From the NCBI RefSeq assembly GCF_949628215.1, contig NC_134288.1, positions 10,051,682 to 10,115,681 of the forward strand: a stretch of DNA of 64,000 bases. Direction: 5' to 3'. Both the position numbers and the translations under genes were made by a program. The notes beneath the pieces are model-generated. The model did not search any database. It was not told where the DNA came from and saw only the letters and a program-made list of their open reading frames with translations. Numbering within the stretch: the stretch's first letter is position 1; each line of letters opens with the position of its first letter. Below are positions 34,233-47,200 of the stretch, in pieces. This DNA comes from Phalacrocorax aristotelis (Eukaryota; Chordata; Aves; Suliformes; Phalacrocoracidae).

Positions 34233-36560
34233 TGTTGTGGTTTAGCCCCAGTTGGCAACTAAGCACTAAACAGCTGCTCGCTCACTCCCCCCTGGAGGGA
34301 TGGGGGAAAGAATCAGAAGGGTAAAAGCGAGAAAATTCATGGGTTGAGATAAAGACAGTTTAATAGGTAAAGCAAAACAGTAATAGTAATAATAACAGTA
34401 ACAATATAATGAAAAGGAAAAGCAAAAGCTGCACACACAAGCAAAACAAAACAATTAATTCATTCACTCCTTTCCATGGGCAGGCAGGTGTTCAGCCATC
34501 ACCAGGAAAGCAGGGCTCCACCACGTATAATGGTTACCTGGGAAGACAAATGCCATCGCTCCAAATGTCTCCCCCTTCCTTCTTCTTCCCCCAGCTTTAT
34601 ACACTGAGTATGACATCATATGGTATGGAATACTCCTTTGGTCAGTTGGGGTCAGCTGCCTTGGCTGTGTCCCCTCCCCTCCCGGCTTCTTGTGCACCTG
34701 GGACAGCATGGGAAGCTGGAAAGGTCCTTGACTAGTATAGGCACTACTAAGCAACACTTAGCCACTACTTAACAACAGTTAAAACATCAATTGGTGTCTT
34801 CAACACCTATGGTGGGGTCAGGGACCCCCAGAGCCCTGGGCTAGAGAACTATGACTGTGGGAATGATAAACTCCTAATAAACCCTGAACTTGTGCAGGAC
34901 TTGCTGCTCCAGCTTTACCCCTATGAGTTGATAGGGCCTGATGGGGTTCATCCAACGGTACTTAAATAGCTGGCTGATGGCATAGCGAGACTTCTCTCAG
35001 TGATTTTTCAGTGCTCTTGGGAATCTGGAGAGGTCCCAGTTGACTGGAAGCTGGCAGACATTGTCTCAGTCTTCAAGAAGGGCAACAGGGATGACCCCAG
35101 TAACTACAGGCCCATAAGTCTCACTTCTGTGCCTGGCAGAATTATGGAGATTATTCTGGGAGTTATTGAAAAACACCTGAAGGACAACACAGTCACTGGT
35201 CCCAGCCAGCACAGGCTCATGAGGGGAAAGTCCTGCCTAACAAACTTAATTTCCTTCTGTGACAAGGTCCCCCCAACCTAGTTGACCAAGGAAAGCCAGT
35301 CAATGTGATCTTTTTGGATTTCAGTAAAGCTTTTGATACTGTCTCTCACAGTCTCCTCCTGGACAAAATGTCCAGCACACAGCTGGATAAACATGTAATG
35401 CAGTGGGTGAGGAATTGGCCAATGGGTTGGGCTCAAAGGGTTATAGTAAATGGGGTTACATCTGGCTGGCAGGTGGTCACTAGTGGGTTTCCACAGGGAA
35501 CCATCTTGGGGCCAGTACTCTTTAATCTCTTCCTAAATGACTTGGATTGCAGGACTGGAAGGAATACTAATTAAGTTTGCTGATGACACAAAATTGGGAG
35601 GAGCTGTTGACACTCTCAAGGGCAGAGAAGCCCTGCAGAGAGACCTGGACAGACTGGAGAGCTGGGCAATCACCGAACATATGAAGTTTAACAAGGAACA
35701 AGGACAAGTGCCGGATTTTGCACCTGGGGCATGGCAACCCTGGATGAACGTACAGACTGGGGAATGAGAGGCTGGAGAGCAGCTCTGCAGAGGGACCTGG
35801 GGGTTCTGGTTGATGGCAAGTTTAACACGAGCCAACAGCGTGCCCTGGCAGCCAAGAGGGCCAGCTGTGCCCTGGGGGGCATCGAGCCCTGCATTGCAGC
35901 CGGGTGAGGGAGGGGATTGTCCCGCTCTGCTCTGCACTGCTGTGGTCTCACCTCCAGTGCTGTGCGCAGTGTTGGGCACCACAGTACTTTAAGGATATAA
36001 AGCTACTGGAGAGTGTCCAGGGAAAGTTGGTGAAGGGTTTAGAGGAGAAAACGTATGAGGAGCAGCTAAAGTCACTTGGTTTGTACAGCCTGGAGAAGAG
36101 GAGACTTCGGGCAGACCTCATCACGGCCTGCAGCGTCCTTCCAAGGGGAGGAGGAGGGGCAGGTGCCGATCTCTTCTCTCTGGTGACCAACGACAGGACC
36201 CGAGGGAATGGCAGGGAGACGTGCCAGGGGAGGTTTAGGTTGGATATTAGGAAAAGGTTCTTCCCCCAGAGGGTGGTGGAGCGCTGGAACAGGCTCGCCA
36301 GGGACGCAGTCATGGCACCAAGCCTGACGATATTAAAGAAGCACTTGGACAATGCCCTCAGAGACATGGTGTGAATTTTGGGGTTGTCCTGTGCAGGGAC
36401 AGGAGTTGGACTCAATGACCCTTGCGGGTCCCTTGCAACTCAGGACATTCTGTGGTTCTATGATCAATGTGCCATCAACACTACTCTCATACCAAATCCA
36501 AAACACATTATACCAGCTACAGTGAAGAAAACTAACTCTATCCCAGCCAAAACCAGGACA
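34233..36560 (-). mobile_element. Solo LTR of an endogenous retrovirus, interrupted by a CR1
   Basis: This is an LTR in minus orientation. Read on the plus strand it begins TGTTGTGGTTTAGCC at 34233 and ends AGCCAAAACCAGGACA at 36560. These ends match the reverse complement of the solo LTR at 60494-60985, so the two belong to the same or sister families (ERV, possibly class III). A CR1 LINE occupies 34791-36462, leaving about 656 bases of LTR in two parts. No internal viral region is seen, so it is a fossil solo LTR. The flanking pentamers GACGG and GAGCG are only partly alike. It is older than the CR1 inside it. Confidence 0.85.
34791..36462 (+). mobile_element. CR1 LINE, 5'-truncated, with reverse transcriptase remnants
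   Basis: A 1.67-kb CR1 inserted into the minus-strand LTR. It retains recognisable pieces of the ORF2 reverse transcriptase in different frames: SNYRPISLTSVPG near 35100, [17 protein letters not shown] near 35310, [20 protein letters not shown] near 35485 and the catalytic FADDTKLGG near 35577. It ends in the CR1 tail CATTCTGTGGTTCTATG. Frameshifts and stops mean it is dead. The pentamer ATCAA occurs at both edges (34786-34790 and 36463-36467), possibly a short target duplication. A full CR1 is about 4.5 kb, so roughly the 5' two thirds are missing. Confidence 0.95.
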
Positions 36561-37804
36561 GAGCGGGGAAAAAAAAAATTAGGCCCTTTGCACATCTGAG
36601 AAATTGTTCTGAATCTGGGCTGCTGCGATGATCCTGCAGGTGCCCTGACACAGCTCTAAAACACCATCTCCCCCATGGATCATGAAGTTGCACCACAAGG
36701 CTTAGGGCTTCAAATTAATTCAGCGCTCAACTGGGGAGTAATTTGCTCAGATCCTGCCAGTGTGCACTAGACTGGAAAGCTGCAAGGTCAACCAACGGTC
36801 AGATACAGCTCTAGCCCTAAAAATAACCAGCCTCGCTCTGTGCCTCTGCACAAGACTGAACACAGCTCAGTGCTACCAGCCACGAAATGGCTGATTTCTC
36901 CTCTCTTCCCCCCACTGCCCCCTCAGTGTTGCCAGGAGAGCTGTGGGGGTACCGAGCAGCTCTCACAAGATGCTGCTGTGGGAGATCTAGTTATGGGCTA
37001 CGATTTAAAACTGACTCAGCTCTTCTTGACATTCATTTGACACTTCTTCCATTACCTCCCAACCTGGCAAAAACTGGGACAAGCTGCCGGAAACCCCACC
37101 AGCTGCCTGACCCGAGGCAGTGCAGCCCATTCCCACACCCTCTTGCATTGAGAAGCTCCTGGTTCCCCAGAAGTGACTTGGCTAACAAGGCCCAGGCAGA
37201 CGGACAGCGCTGGTTTCCACCACCATGCTTCCAGGTGTCATTGTTTCTGCACACGCTTTAAAACACCACCAGCTTGAACTTCACCCTTGTTCAAAGAAAT
37301 TCTAAACCTCTTCCTGTGAAAGGGCAGTCTAAGCACAAAGATGTGCACTATCTCAGCAGTATTTTCCCTAAAAACTGGTCAAAAATATTTTCCTCTCAAA
37401 AACAATCCCTGTGTTCTTTGCATGCATTCCCACAAGGTTAAGTGACACCTCTGCACCCTGGCGTGTGTAAGCGAAGCGCTCCAGGGCTGGTGGGGGCCCT
37501 TCCTCCCCAGCACTGCACTCTCTCCCAGGAGAGTGCAGATCTACCTTGCCCAGATCTGTCAGGACCTGCCAAAAGACCAACGAGGCCAAGCGCTGGAGAA
37601 AGCAGCTCTGGTGAAGTGGCAGGGCTGGGGCTGCAGCAGGACCCCCTCCCCACCCTGTGCTTGCCAGCTGGGAGAGGGCGGGGGTCAGGATGCAAAACAA
37701 GCCTTTGGGACACGGGAACAGGAAGCAACAGGAAGCAATGACTTTCCCTGACAGCAGCACATCCTGATAGTGCAGCAAATGCGTGTCCTTCCCAATGAAC
37801 TCAC
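36561..37804. other. Gap between LTR and MFSD2-like gene
   Basis: About 1.2 kb of ordinary single-copy-looking sequence holding no exon, repeat or signal I can support. Confidence 0.5.
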
Positions 37805-38084
37805 CCACTTCAGCCCTGGGTTTATTCTTGGCTGCTGCACCGTACCTGGTGCCTGTTAAAAGGAACACGAGCACTCATGAAATCTGGTGTAAAGTCAGCA
37901 GCCTCCAAAGTATCCCCAAAGCCCTTTGGGAAATGCACCCTTAGAAAGGATCGTAGCCCAAGCATGGGGAACTGGACTGGACACACACAGTCCCTCTCCT
38001 ACACAACATTTCTGTGTTGGGCTAGGACCAAGGCAGACACCCAGACTAACGCTAGGTGACTTGTCTCCTTCAGGGAGCTCAAAT
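37805..38084 (-). other. 3' UTR and poly(A) signal of the MFSD2-like gene
   Basis: A minus-strand AATAAA at 37821-37826 lies about 260 bases downstream of the TAA at 38085-38087. This would give a short 3' UTR of roughly 280 bases. No other AATAAA between it and the stop was noticed. Confidence 0.65.
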
Positions 38085-41000
38085 TTACCCCATTGCCTCC
38101 ATCTCCATTCTCATCTGCTTCCTCCTCTCCTCATCGATGGGATGGAGGCAGAAGATGATTATGGCAATGAGCAGCAGGCTTATTGGGACTGGGGCCATGA
38201 GAAGCTGCAGGGTCAGGATGATGGAACGGTTGTACGTGCAGTCTCCAGCACGGTAACCTGCAAAACTAAGGAGGAGAATGGTTTTCCTTCTGCCAGCCCC
38301 ACTGGTTCACCGCCGAAAGGCAAGTAGGCACCTCCATCGCTCTCCTCTAGAGTGTGGTATCAGAGGCCCAGGGAATTCCCACTCCTTTCCGCTCCCCTTG
38401 CTCCCAGTAGATGTTTGAAATGCAAATTTGGATACCCCATGAACTCATTCCAGCATCTCCTATCAGACACTCTAGAACAGCAGTAGAAAGTGCCTGTGCC
38501 TGGGCTGACAAAATAGGGGAGGTGGTGTTGGGGCTTACTGTAAACTCAGTGTTGATATCCCCACAGCAAGGCCACCTGCAAACTTGTTGAAGAAGACATA
38601 AAATGAGTAGAAGAGAGCCTCCAGGTTGAGGCAGCTGGGGTTTCTCAGCATGAAGTCATCCACTGCATCTGGCAGCATGGACCTGGGGACAGACAGCCCC
38701 ACAGAGATGTCGGTGACACCCACGTCGGCAACACCCATGTCAGCGCCGGCTGAACTCAGCTGCAGCTGCTCCAAGGCCTCTCCAAGCAGCAGAGACAGAC
38801 AGAAACTCCTTGCAGCACCGCACTACTGGAGCCCGTTCTGTGCCTGTCCGCTGCCTTAGGCAAACAGGGCAGAACATGTCTTACAGAGAGGGTGCAGCAG
38901 CTGCTTCAGAGAAAGAGAAGAAAACCAGCACCTTGCACAATGACTAGTGTCCTGCTGCTGAACCCGAATGCAGACTGAACGATGCTGCTAGGGGACCATG
39001 GATCACATACACATCCCTTCCCAGTCCCACCTCCACAGATCCCTCAGCAGGCCAAAAGCTGCTGTATTTATTGAGCAAATGGGCGGTCTGCGCACATCAT
39101 GGGTAGCGCTTTCCTGATAACCTTCCCCTCCTCTCTGCCTGACAAGGGGCTCAGAGGTGCCTCTGCTCACCATGGTAAAAGGTACAGCACAGCCATGCTG
39201 CAGCCTGCTATGATCACCAGGAAGATGAAGGCCAGGAAGTTGTGCATCACCTGGGTGATGGCTACCAGGGCTGGGATGATCAGCTGCAGTGGTGAGAGGA
39301 AGAGAAGAAGCAAAAGGACATGGGCTGTCTCTGGTGCTCACAGACAGCTTGCACTGGTCTGCCCCAACCAAAGGCTGTGCTCCACCCTTCCCCACACATT
39401 TCATAAACAGAACTGCTTCTGTCCCCTGACACTGGCAGCAAAACCTTCCTCATGGGTACAGAAGGGATGGTTATGGAGGGCAATGGAGCCAAGTGATTAA
39501 ACTGGAAAGCTGTATCTGCTATGGCTGCACCCAATGTCTGTGAGGAAGGCATCTGGAGATAGATCCTCAATGGGATTTGAGGACCTAATTCTGCAAAAAT
39601 GCCAAATGGGGTTTCCTTGCTGATCTGCAGAGTCAGGCAGCAGCTGGGACATTTTTCTGATGAGCAGGCTGTTTCCCAGCCACTGCCAAGCATGGTGCAC
39701 AGCCCTCCCTTCCCTCCCCGTGCCTCTCATGGAGCTGGATGGCAGAACTCAGACTGCTTGCATCAACCATGCAGGATCCTAGAGAAGAACAGAGGCCACA
39801 GGACAATGTTTGCGTGTGTGTATGAGATTGGTACAGCATCTGATCGCATGCTGCTCACCAGATCTGCAGCCATGGAGTCTCAGAGCTTGAGCCCATGGTT
39901 GATGATGCTCAAAAAAAATAACTTCCCCACTGTCCCAGGGACGGTCCCTTGGCCTCCCTGCACCTTACTGCCAAGCTCTGTGAAGCCATGGCCACTGATA
40001 CCAGCAGCAGCCAGACACACGGAAGTGCAGAGCTGCCATCAACTACTGGCTTACTCCTGATCACCTGCAGCACAGAGGACACGGTGCTTGGGGCCACCCA
40101 TATCTGCCAGCCAGCTCTTCTTCCCAGTCACCATGAGCAGCTGGGACAAGACTATCTCAGGGATTCTCAGTCCACAGCCACAACCACAGGCAAACTCACC
40201 GCCAGTCCCAGAGACACTGCTGTTTTCTTTCCAAATCTCCCCAAAAAACACTGCCAGAAGGGAATAGAGAGGGAAGCTGTGACCTGAGGAGAGAACCAAA
40301 GGGGAGTCTCAGCAATGTCCCCCAGGACTGCCAGTCTCTGCCTGGGTGACATCCTTGCTGATGGGCAGAAGCAGCAGTGCATGACTCCATGAGGCTGTGC
40401 TGCCCATGCTTAAGGGCTGGGGTGACCAAAGGATCAACCGCTCCACCAGGAAGGTCTGCCTAGGACTCACTTACCAACATGATAAGCACTAAATGCTGAA
40501 ACTTCCCAGCCAATCCCGCGGCATGAGTACAGAAGAAGGCAAAGATCCCCTGTGTGATCTGGGAAAGCAACACAGACACGTTCATGGCTGGGAGCCTTGA
40601 GTTCACTGTCTGGATAACTTGCCTCGACATCTCATCCCCCAAGCTCTCCTCCTGCCATGGCAGGTCTCGTACCTGGAAGGCCAGGGATGCAAAGAGGAAG
40701 CCACACAGCAGCTGGGTGTAGGGCTTGTGTCCCATGATCATCCTCAGGCAGCTGGCAAAGGGCAGCTCAACCTTCCCCAGTGGTCTGAGGGGCCCTGAGA
40801 GGAGAGACAGCAGGGCTGGCACTGGAGCTGCCAGAACACAGGTGACGGGATAGGAGGCACAGGGGGACTGTGCTGCTGTCTGGGGTGCAGCTCAGCTGGG
40901 TGAGAAGCTACTGGAGTCTGACATCTCAGTGCAGAGACAATAGCCATGGTGTCAGCTACAGGCAGCATTTTGCCACTTTACACTGTGCACTTGAGCTGGC

Positions 41001-44000
41001 CTGCGTAGCTCTGCAGGCTGTGTGCTGGTGAGACCTGCTCAGTGTGACACAGTGAGCTGCAGACCCTGTCCCAGGCCCGTGGCTCCCTGCAGGAGCTCCT
41101 GGCAGCCTGAGCCTTCCTTCCTCCCTCCGAGGCATCTCCCCTCTCCTCTGTAGGAGCAAGACACTGCCAGCACAAACCACGGAGGGTCTCAGCATCCAAG
41201 TATGTATATGTTTGAGCCCCACACCCAGAGATCCATCCCACGCACAGAAGCCCAGCTCCCTCTGCCTCACACCTTCCTCTGCAACCCCATCCTCACCATC
41301 CACTGCCAAAGGGCACGTTCCAGATTGATGGACCTTACCAGGATGCTCCCTGACTCCAAAGACGAGAATCAGACAGGACAGGCAATAGATTGAACCCAGG
41401 AGCAGGGATGCAAATACGTAGGCCCTACGCTGCAAAATGAGAGACAGTGCACAGTGACAATGTGGCACCATGCACAGAGCTGGCAGCACAGCCAGAAGTA
41501 CCTGCCCCAGAGCTTACAGGAGCAGGGGGCAGGTGGGCCAGCCCTTACCGTGTTCTCCACAGAGTCCATGAGGCCATAGGTGCTGGTGTTGGCCAGGGTT
41601 TCGTTTGACATGAAACAGCTGCTCATCATGCGGGCATGGTAACTGCCCACAATCTGCCCCTGGATTCCTGACCCAAGGAGTGTGCTGAACACCTCCAACC
41701 CCATTCCTGCCAGGACGACCAGGAGAGGAACCTCAGTCCCACTCCCTGGCTGACGGGACACGTCCCTCAGGGTAAGAGACCAGCTTTGGGAATGGAATTG
41801 GAGGCACCAACATCCAGATCTGCCTCAGAAGAAAAGGGTTGCTATTTCTATGTGCTCTGATTTTTTTTCCCTTGGCTCCAGCAGTAAATGCTCTAATGTT
41901 TGGAACCAGTAAATCTGGGTTTGAGTCCCCCAGGGATGATACAGATGTAAGAAATGTTTCTGCAGGTACATTCTTTGCAGAAGATGACTGGTTTCATCCC
42001 TGTTTTCATATCTCTGGTTTACCCCATCCTCCCTGCAGCCTGGTCAAAGCCAGAGGAATGTATTCTCCTCTCCTCTGGGGAAGGTCTCCCAGGAATGCAG
42101 GCAGCTGGGGTTGTAGGGGCACAGACACTTACTATAGGCAGTGGCCGAGTCACGGTCTCTCTGGGTTCCTCCCAGGAACATTGTCAGGGAAGAGTACGGC
42201 ACGTGGTGGCACTAGGGAGAGCACAGTTCAAACACCGCTCCAGCTGCTGCTTCCCTGGTTTACTGGTCATGACCCCCCTTGTCCCTACACACAGCAGATA
42301 ATGCTGCCTTCTGTGCCACCCCTGTATGCAGGTGGCTTTTCACCCTCCTCTTCTGTGATTTCCTCTGTTCCCGCAAACCAGTGATAAACCACATACAGGC
42401 AGCCCAGCTGAATCCCCAGCATGCACCACTCCATCTCACCATCCCTGCAGGGATAGTCTGCAACATCCTGCAGCCCTCACTGCTCCCCAGCTAGAGCTCT
42501 CCCAGACTCCGCCGAGGTCCCTTCCTGGAGAGGCTGGGGCTGGCACTCCCCAGCTGACCATGTCCCTGCTCCTTGCAGTATAGGATGATGTGTAAGACAG
42601 TCAGCCCCAGGCACCATGTTCCTTACAGTCATGCAAGTCTGGAAGAAGCTGTACATGAACAGGTACCACAGGAATTTCAGGGAGGAGGGGGTGGCATCCG
42701 AGAGAGTGGACCACGTCATGCAGTAGCTGAGCACCCCAAATGGCATGGAGCATGCGATCCTGGGGAGGAAGCAGAGCTGGTCACATGTAACCCTCAGATA
42801 AGGAGGTCACACTTCTCATTGCACAAGGTGAGCTATGTAGCACAGCCTCTTCCCCAGCTTCCAAACCACAGCCCAGCTACTGCAAGATCAAGATCTGCAA
42901 AAGGAAGCAGCTTTGCTCAAGTGAGTGTCCATCAGTCAGGGGGGGCTAAACACAAATGATGTGAGAAAAGGTAATGTCTAAGTTGTCTAACATTTCTTAT
43001 TTGCTTGCTTAACTACTTCAAGTCCTTGCCCTGCAGCAGAACCCTGGAGGCAGCTGTATGCCCCTACATGCAAGATCTGCCTGTAGTTAGAGTCTAGTGC
43101 AGAGCTGCTGGCCCAGCTGACTACCAAACTCTATGTGCAACCACACAGGACTCTCAGAGCACTGACTGCCATGGCCTCAGAAATGTGAGGCCCTGGGGAA
43201 AGAGCAAGTGTACAAGCTTGCAGTACATTCCTCCCCTTCCATTGCAATGACATATGGACCCCACTGCGTGTGTTATCTTTAGTGCCCTCGTGATGTTATG
43301 GTTTTGTGATTCTCCATAAGCCACAATCACATTAAAGCATCCCAGCTACCTCCTTGTGCTAGCACTGAAGGAATTTGAGCCCCGCAAAGACCCTCCTGAA
43401 GCTCCAGCCCAGACGCTTACCATGGGACCAGCTTGCCATATTTTCTCCTTGGGCTTTTGCTGACCAGGAAGCCAATAGCGGGGTCAGTAACCGCATCCCA
43501 GGCTCTTCCAAGGAAAATGATCAAAGAGGCATGGAATGGCTCCATCTGGAGAGAAACAGAAACCACAGCTTGAAAGGCAAAGAAGTCCTGTCGAAAAGCT
43601 GCAAGCAGTCAGCACGATGCAGCCGACTCTGGCCAACGTTTCATCTGCATCCCCTGGAGACCACTCCAAGTGTTGAAATGCCCCAGAAACATCTCCTGCA
43701 CGCCCACCAACAATATTTACATGATGCAATTTTGATCCCGTTTGAATGCCTAATTCTGATGAGCATTTCCAAGGGCTTTGGCCACCCAGCAAACTTTCCC
43801 CTTGCCCCAGTCTGCTGAGCTTATGCTAAGCCCCTTTGTGGATAACCCCATCTCATATGGCCACTCACCTGCACAACATCCAATAGGAAGATTTGGAGAA
43901 AAAACCCAAGGACGTTGCTTGTCATCTGGTAGGGAATGCCCCCAACAGCATAGCAAACCTTCCTGCAGAGTGGCAGTCCTGGCTTCTCCTACAGCCAAGA

Positions 44001-44209
44001 CACCAAGGAAACAAGCCCACCTGAGAAATGACACACACCTCTGGCTGACAGCTAACCTCCAGCTGCTGCTTATCCCATCCACTGGGTTCTCTGAGGCCCA
44101 TTTAAACCCTGAGTCATGTCATTAACCCCCCACGCACCCACCCACGACGCACATACCTATCCTTTGGCCGGACATCACTCCACCTGATACCCATAAGCAA
44201 GGTCCACAT
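38085..44209 (-). CDS. MFSD2A/MFSD2B-like major facilitator transporter
   Basis: This is a 12-TM MFS transporter of the MFSD2 family, whose best-known member is a sodium-dependent lysophosphatidylcholine symporter. Thirteen coding exons, 5' to 3': 44157-44209, 43869-43962, 43421-43545, 42627-42759, 42133-42211, 41549-41706, 41339-41429, 40673-40794, 40475-40558, 40200-40283, 39171-39283, 38539-38682 and 38085-38265. They join in phase to 486 residues (human MFSD2A is about 540). Family signatures are KVCYAVGGIPYQ (19-30), GRAWDAVTDP (62-71) with the sodium-site aspartates Asp66 and Asp70, HHVPYSSLTMF, GIQGQIVG (175-182), RFGKKTAV, SMLPDAVDDF and FYVFFNKFAGG with the key lysine Lys412. N-glycosylation sequons occur at Asn196 and Asn201 in the long loop, as in MFSD2A. 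The start is the first in-frame ATG in a good context (GCCATGT). The N-terminal tail is only about 18 residues. The gene is intact. Which lysolipid it carries is unknown. Confidence 0.9.
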
Positions 44210-47200
44210 GGCAGTTGGGTACTGTAGGGTGCTTCCCCATCTGCTGGTAATCTTGGTGGGTCAGGGCATAGTGCTTCCTATGCACAACCTGCCCTTGTGG
44301 AGCAGCCTGGCTCGTGAGAGCCTGCTCAGCAGAGTTTCATATTCTTCATAAGCTTTCAGGGTCTCTTGCACAGCTGCACTGAGGGGCTGGGCATGCCAAC
44401 AGCCTCTCTCCTTGCTCCAGCCCACCAGCCCAAATCAACTCCTCGACATCCAGCCAAAGCCCCAAGGCAAGAGCTGATCAGCAGGCATCTATCTCGTGTG
44501 CTTGTCTTGGGCTTGTCTTGTCACCAGGGCCACATCCCTGGTGTTTCACCTTGATTTTGCTCAGAGGTGTGTTTGCATGAGATCACAGGCTGCTAACATA
44601 AATGAGATACGTACCTCATGCCAGACACAGAGCTATCTGCTGAGCTGGTCTAACGTTGTCCTTTCCTATTCTATTGAGCCACAATCTAGTGGTTCAAGTT
44701 CTTTAATATTAAGAAGTACAAACTGCATCAGGCTTAAAGTGACTGAAACGGAGGCAGCCTGAGGAGAGAGACTGCAAAGGCCAGAGCCCAGGGGATTTCT
44801 ACAGATCAACAGGGAAAGCACAAGGAGCATTTCAGCATGCCGGAAGAGGGCTGATGGCAAAGCCTCTATTTTATTTGGATGTGGTTATCCTCAGTAAATA
44901 CCATACCAAGCCTCAAGTATCTAGCAAGTTCCCAGAGGCGACCTACAGCACCGACTTCCACCCAGCCCCAGAATGAACTTGCCATCTAGCATGATACACC
45001 TCTGCATCACACAAGACCAGGAGTATACTGCAGAATACAGGGTGAGACCACATAGAAAGCAGATGGCCCATTTGGGCTCAGCTTTCTACCTGGCTGAAGC
45101 AGTGCATGGCCTTGGCCGCAGCTCGGCTCTCCTATGAGCAGACCATTGCTAAAGGTCATTTCTGTTGGGATAGGGCAAGCAGTGGTGGGGTCGCAGTGCA
45201 GATGCCTGGAGACCAGGGCTGACCTCCTGTCTCAGCACAGGCTGCCTTGGATGATGCTCAGGGTGAACACAGTCATCAGTGACTGAGGTTCCTGGTCTAC
45301 AACATGTTTTGGCTTTCCCTATCACTGAGCAGCTCCAGCACAGCTCCAAGTGCAGCAGGTGGGTTGCTGTCCTGCACCCAAAAAATACACAGTCCTTTCT
45401 GAAAAGATGTGGAAGCTCCCCTACTCACACAGGGCAGACGGCCAACCCAGGCAACTGGCCTTGTCTGGACATGGCTATAAAAGGCTATGAGCTCGTCCAG
45501 CAAGAGCAGAGCAGAGAGTGAGGAGGGATGAGCGCTTGGCACAGGGCAGCTGTGCAAGAGGCTGGGCTGAGGGACAGGCTGCAGGGTCACATCAACAGCT
45601 GGGTAACAGGGAAATCAAGTCATGGATCACTTCAAATTCCCACTTGCCCTCATCTCTCGAGGGGTGAGGGGGCAAGCTGCCGGTTCCCCAGCCTGTTTGG
45701 GCTGGAGATGGCTTGCTATGCCACTAACATCAGTCACGCTGAAGCCACCCTCGAGGGATGACAGACCTTCTTTGTAACGGTACCAGGGAGGAGCTTCCAA
45801 AAACACAGGCAGAATCCCAGAAAGCAGCATTCCAGAAGGCACTGAGCATGTTTCCCTCATGCAGTGATTAGTAATAACTCCTCCACAGCCCACACCATGG
45901 AAAAAGCACTAATGTTGCTGTGCCCACCAGGCTGGAGGACCCAGCCTCTTCCTGCACACCCAGGGGAGCAGAGCACCTGATTTCCCCGTGCCAGGTAGCC
46001 TCTGCGGCCAGCTCATGCCTCTCAGCTTCTGGTCTCAGTTTACTTTCCGCCTTTTACAGCACACAGCAAGAGTCAGGTCCCTTGTACTTCAAATTGCAGA
46101 CCAACCTTGTCCCACAGGGGTGGCTGAAGCATTAGGCTTGCACCACCGCTGAGGAGCACTTACTCATACAACATCTTGTTTCCACAGTAGTTCTGTTTCT
46201 AAAATTACAAAGGCATTTCTCTCGGCTGTAGGGTTTTGTGGCAGCTTTTGTTCCCTTTGTGCTCTCAGCAGGTAGGACAGTGCTCTGCACGTCTCTGCCC
46301 ATTTCACTTGAAAGTCAGCAACAACAACAAAACGCAGAGCCTTGCTTTAACAAAGTGTTCTCAAGCTTGAGTCATAAACACTTTGAAACACCCCCACAGC
46401 CTGTGGCTGCTCGATGCGGGTAGGCTCTGTGTGGGTGTGCGCGCTTGCAAGGGTTAGCATGCACACATGAAATGCATTTCTGTGTGTAAGAAAGAAGCAC
46501 CCTGGGACATTGATCTTACCTCTCTGCAGACCACACCCCTCTGTGGGAGAGCCCCTTCTTGGGTTAACCTGCGCGGCCCAGCATCTTCGTGACCACCTGG
46601 AAGCATGACTTCAGACATGACCGTGTCCTTCAGCAGCATGTGGTAGGGAAGTAGAAGCTTTCTTGCCCAGTGTGAGGAGGAAGTTTCCCTGTACGTCAAA
46701 AAGCACACCGCAGATGCAGATCAGAGCTGGATGGAGGTTTGACAAGTGAAGATACATCATCTGTGGCGCCCCAGAGGGAGCTGATGGAGGGAATGTAACT
46801 GGTCCTGAGGGAGGAGCATGGCCAGACCCTGCCCATGGAGGCAGGAGACCTGGCAGGGCTCACAGTGCAGCATATACTTGGAACAGTAGCTCCCAGGCTC
46901 TCTGCAGTCAAGTAGAGAAATCCAGTGCTCTTCAAAGGTCAAGATGCATACAGCACTTGCTCCCCATCCCAGGGCTGTTGCCACACTGAGATCCTAGACA
47001 CGCAGAGAAGTCCTTTGCCTGAGCTCCAGACCACTGCAGGAACATACTCGAGCCACCCCAGGACTCCTGCCTCGGCACCAGCAACCAGCAGCTGCAAAGA
47101 ACCAGCACGCAAATCCCAGAGCAGGCAACCAAAGCAACTGGAGCAGTCATGGAGAAGGCAGCAGGAACAGGCAGGTTCTCGCCCTGGGTCACGCCCTGAC

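Noticed and set aside
35000-35770. Reverse transcriptase open frames as a possible host gene
   Set aside because: They are pieces of the CR1 LINE ORF2 in several frames, within a clear CR1 insertion ending in its typical tail.
34228-36565. Target-site duplication for the LTR at 34233-36560
   Set aside because: The flanking pentamers GACGG and GAGCG match only in part, so no duplication is claimed.
38085-38257. Last MFSD2-like exon starting at the AG just above 38257
   Set aside because: Using that acceptor throws the join with exon 38539-38682 out of frame. The AG just above 38265 restores the frame and adds the family-typical Phe-Ala-Gly-Tyr.
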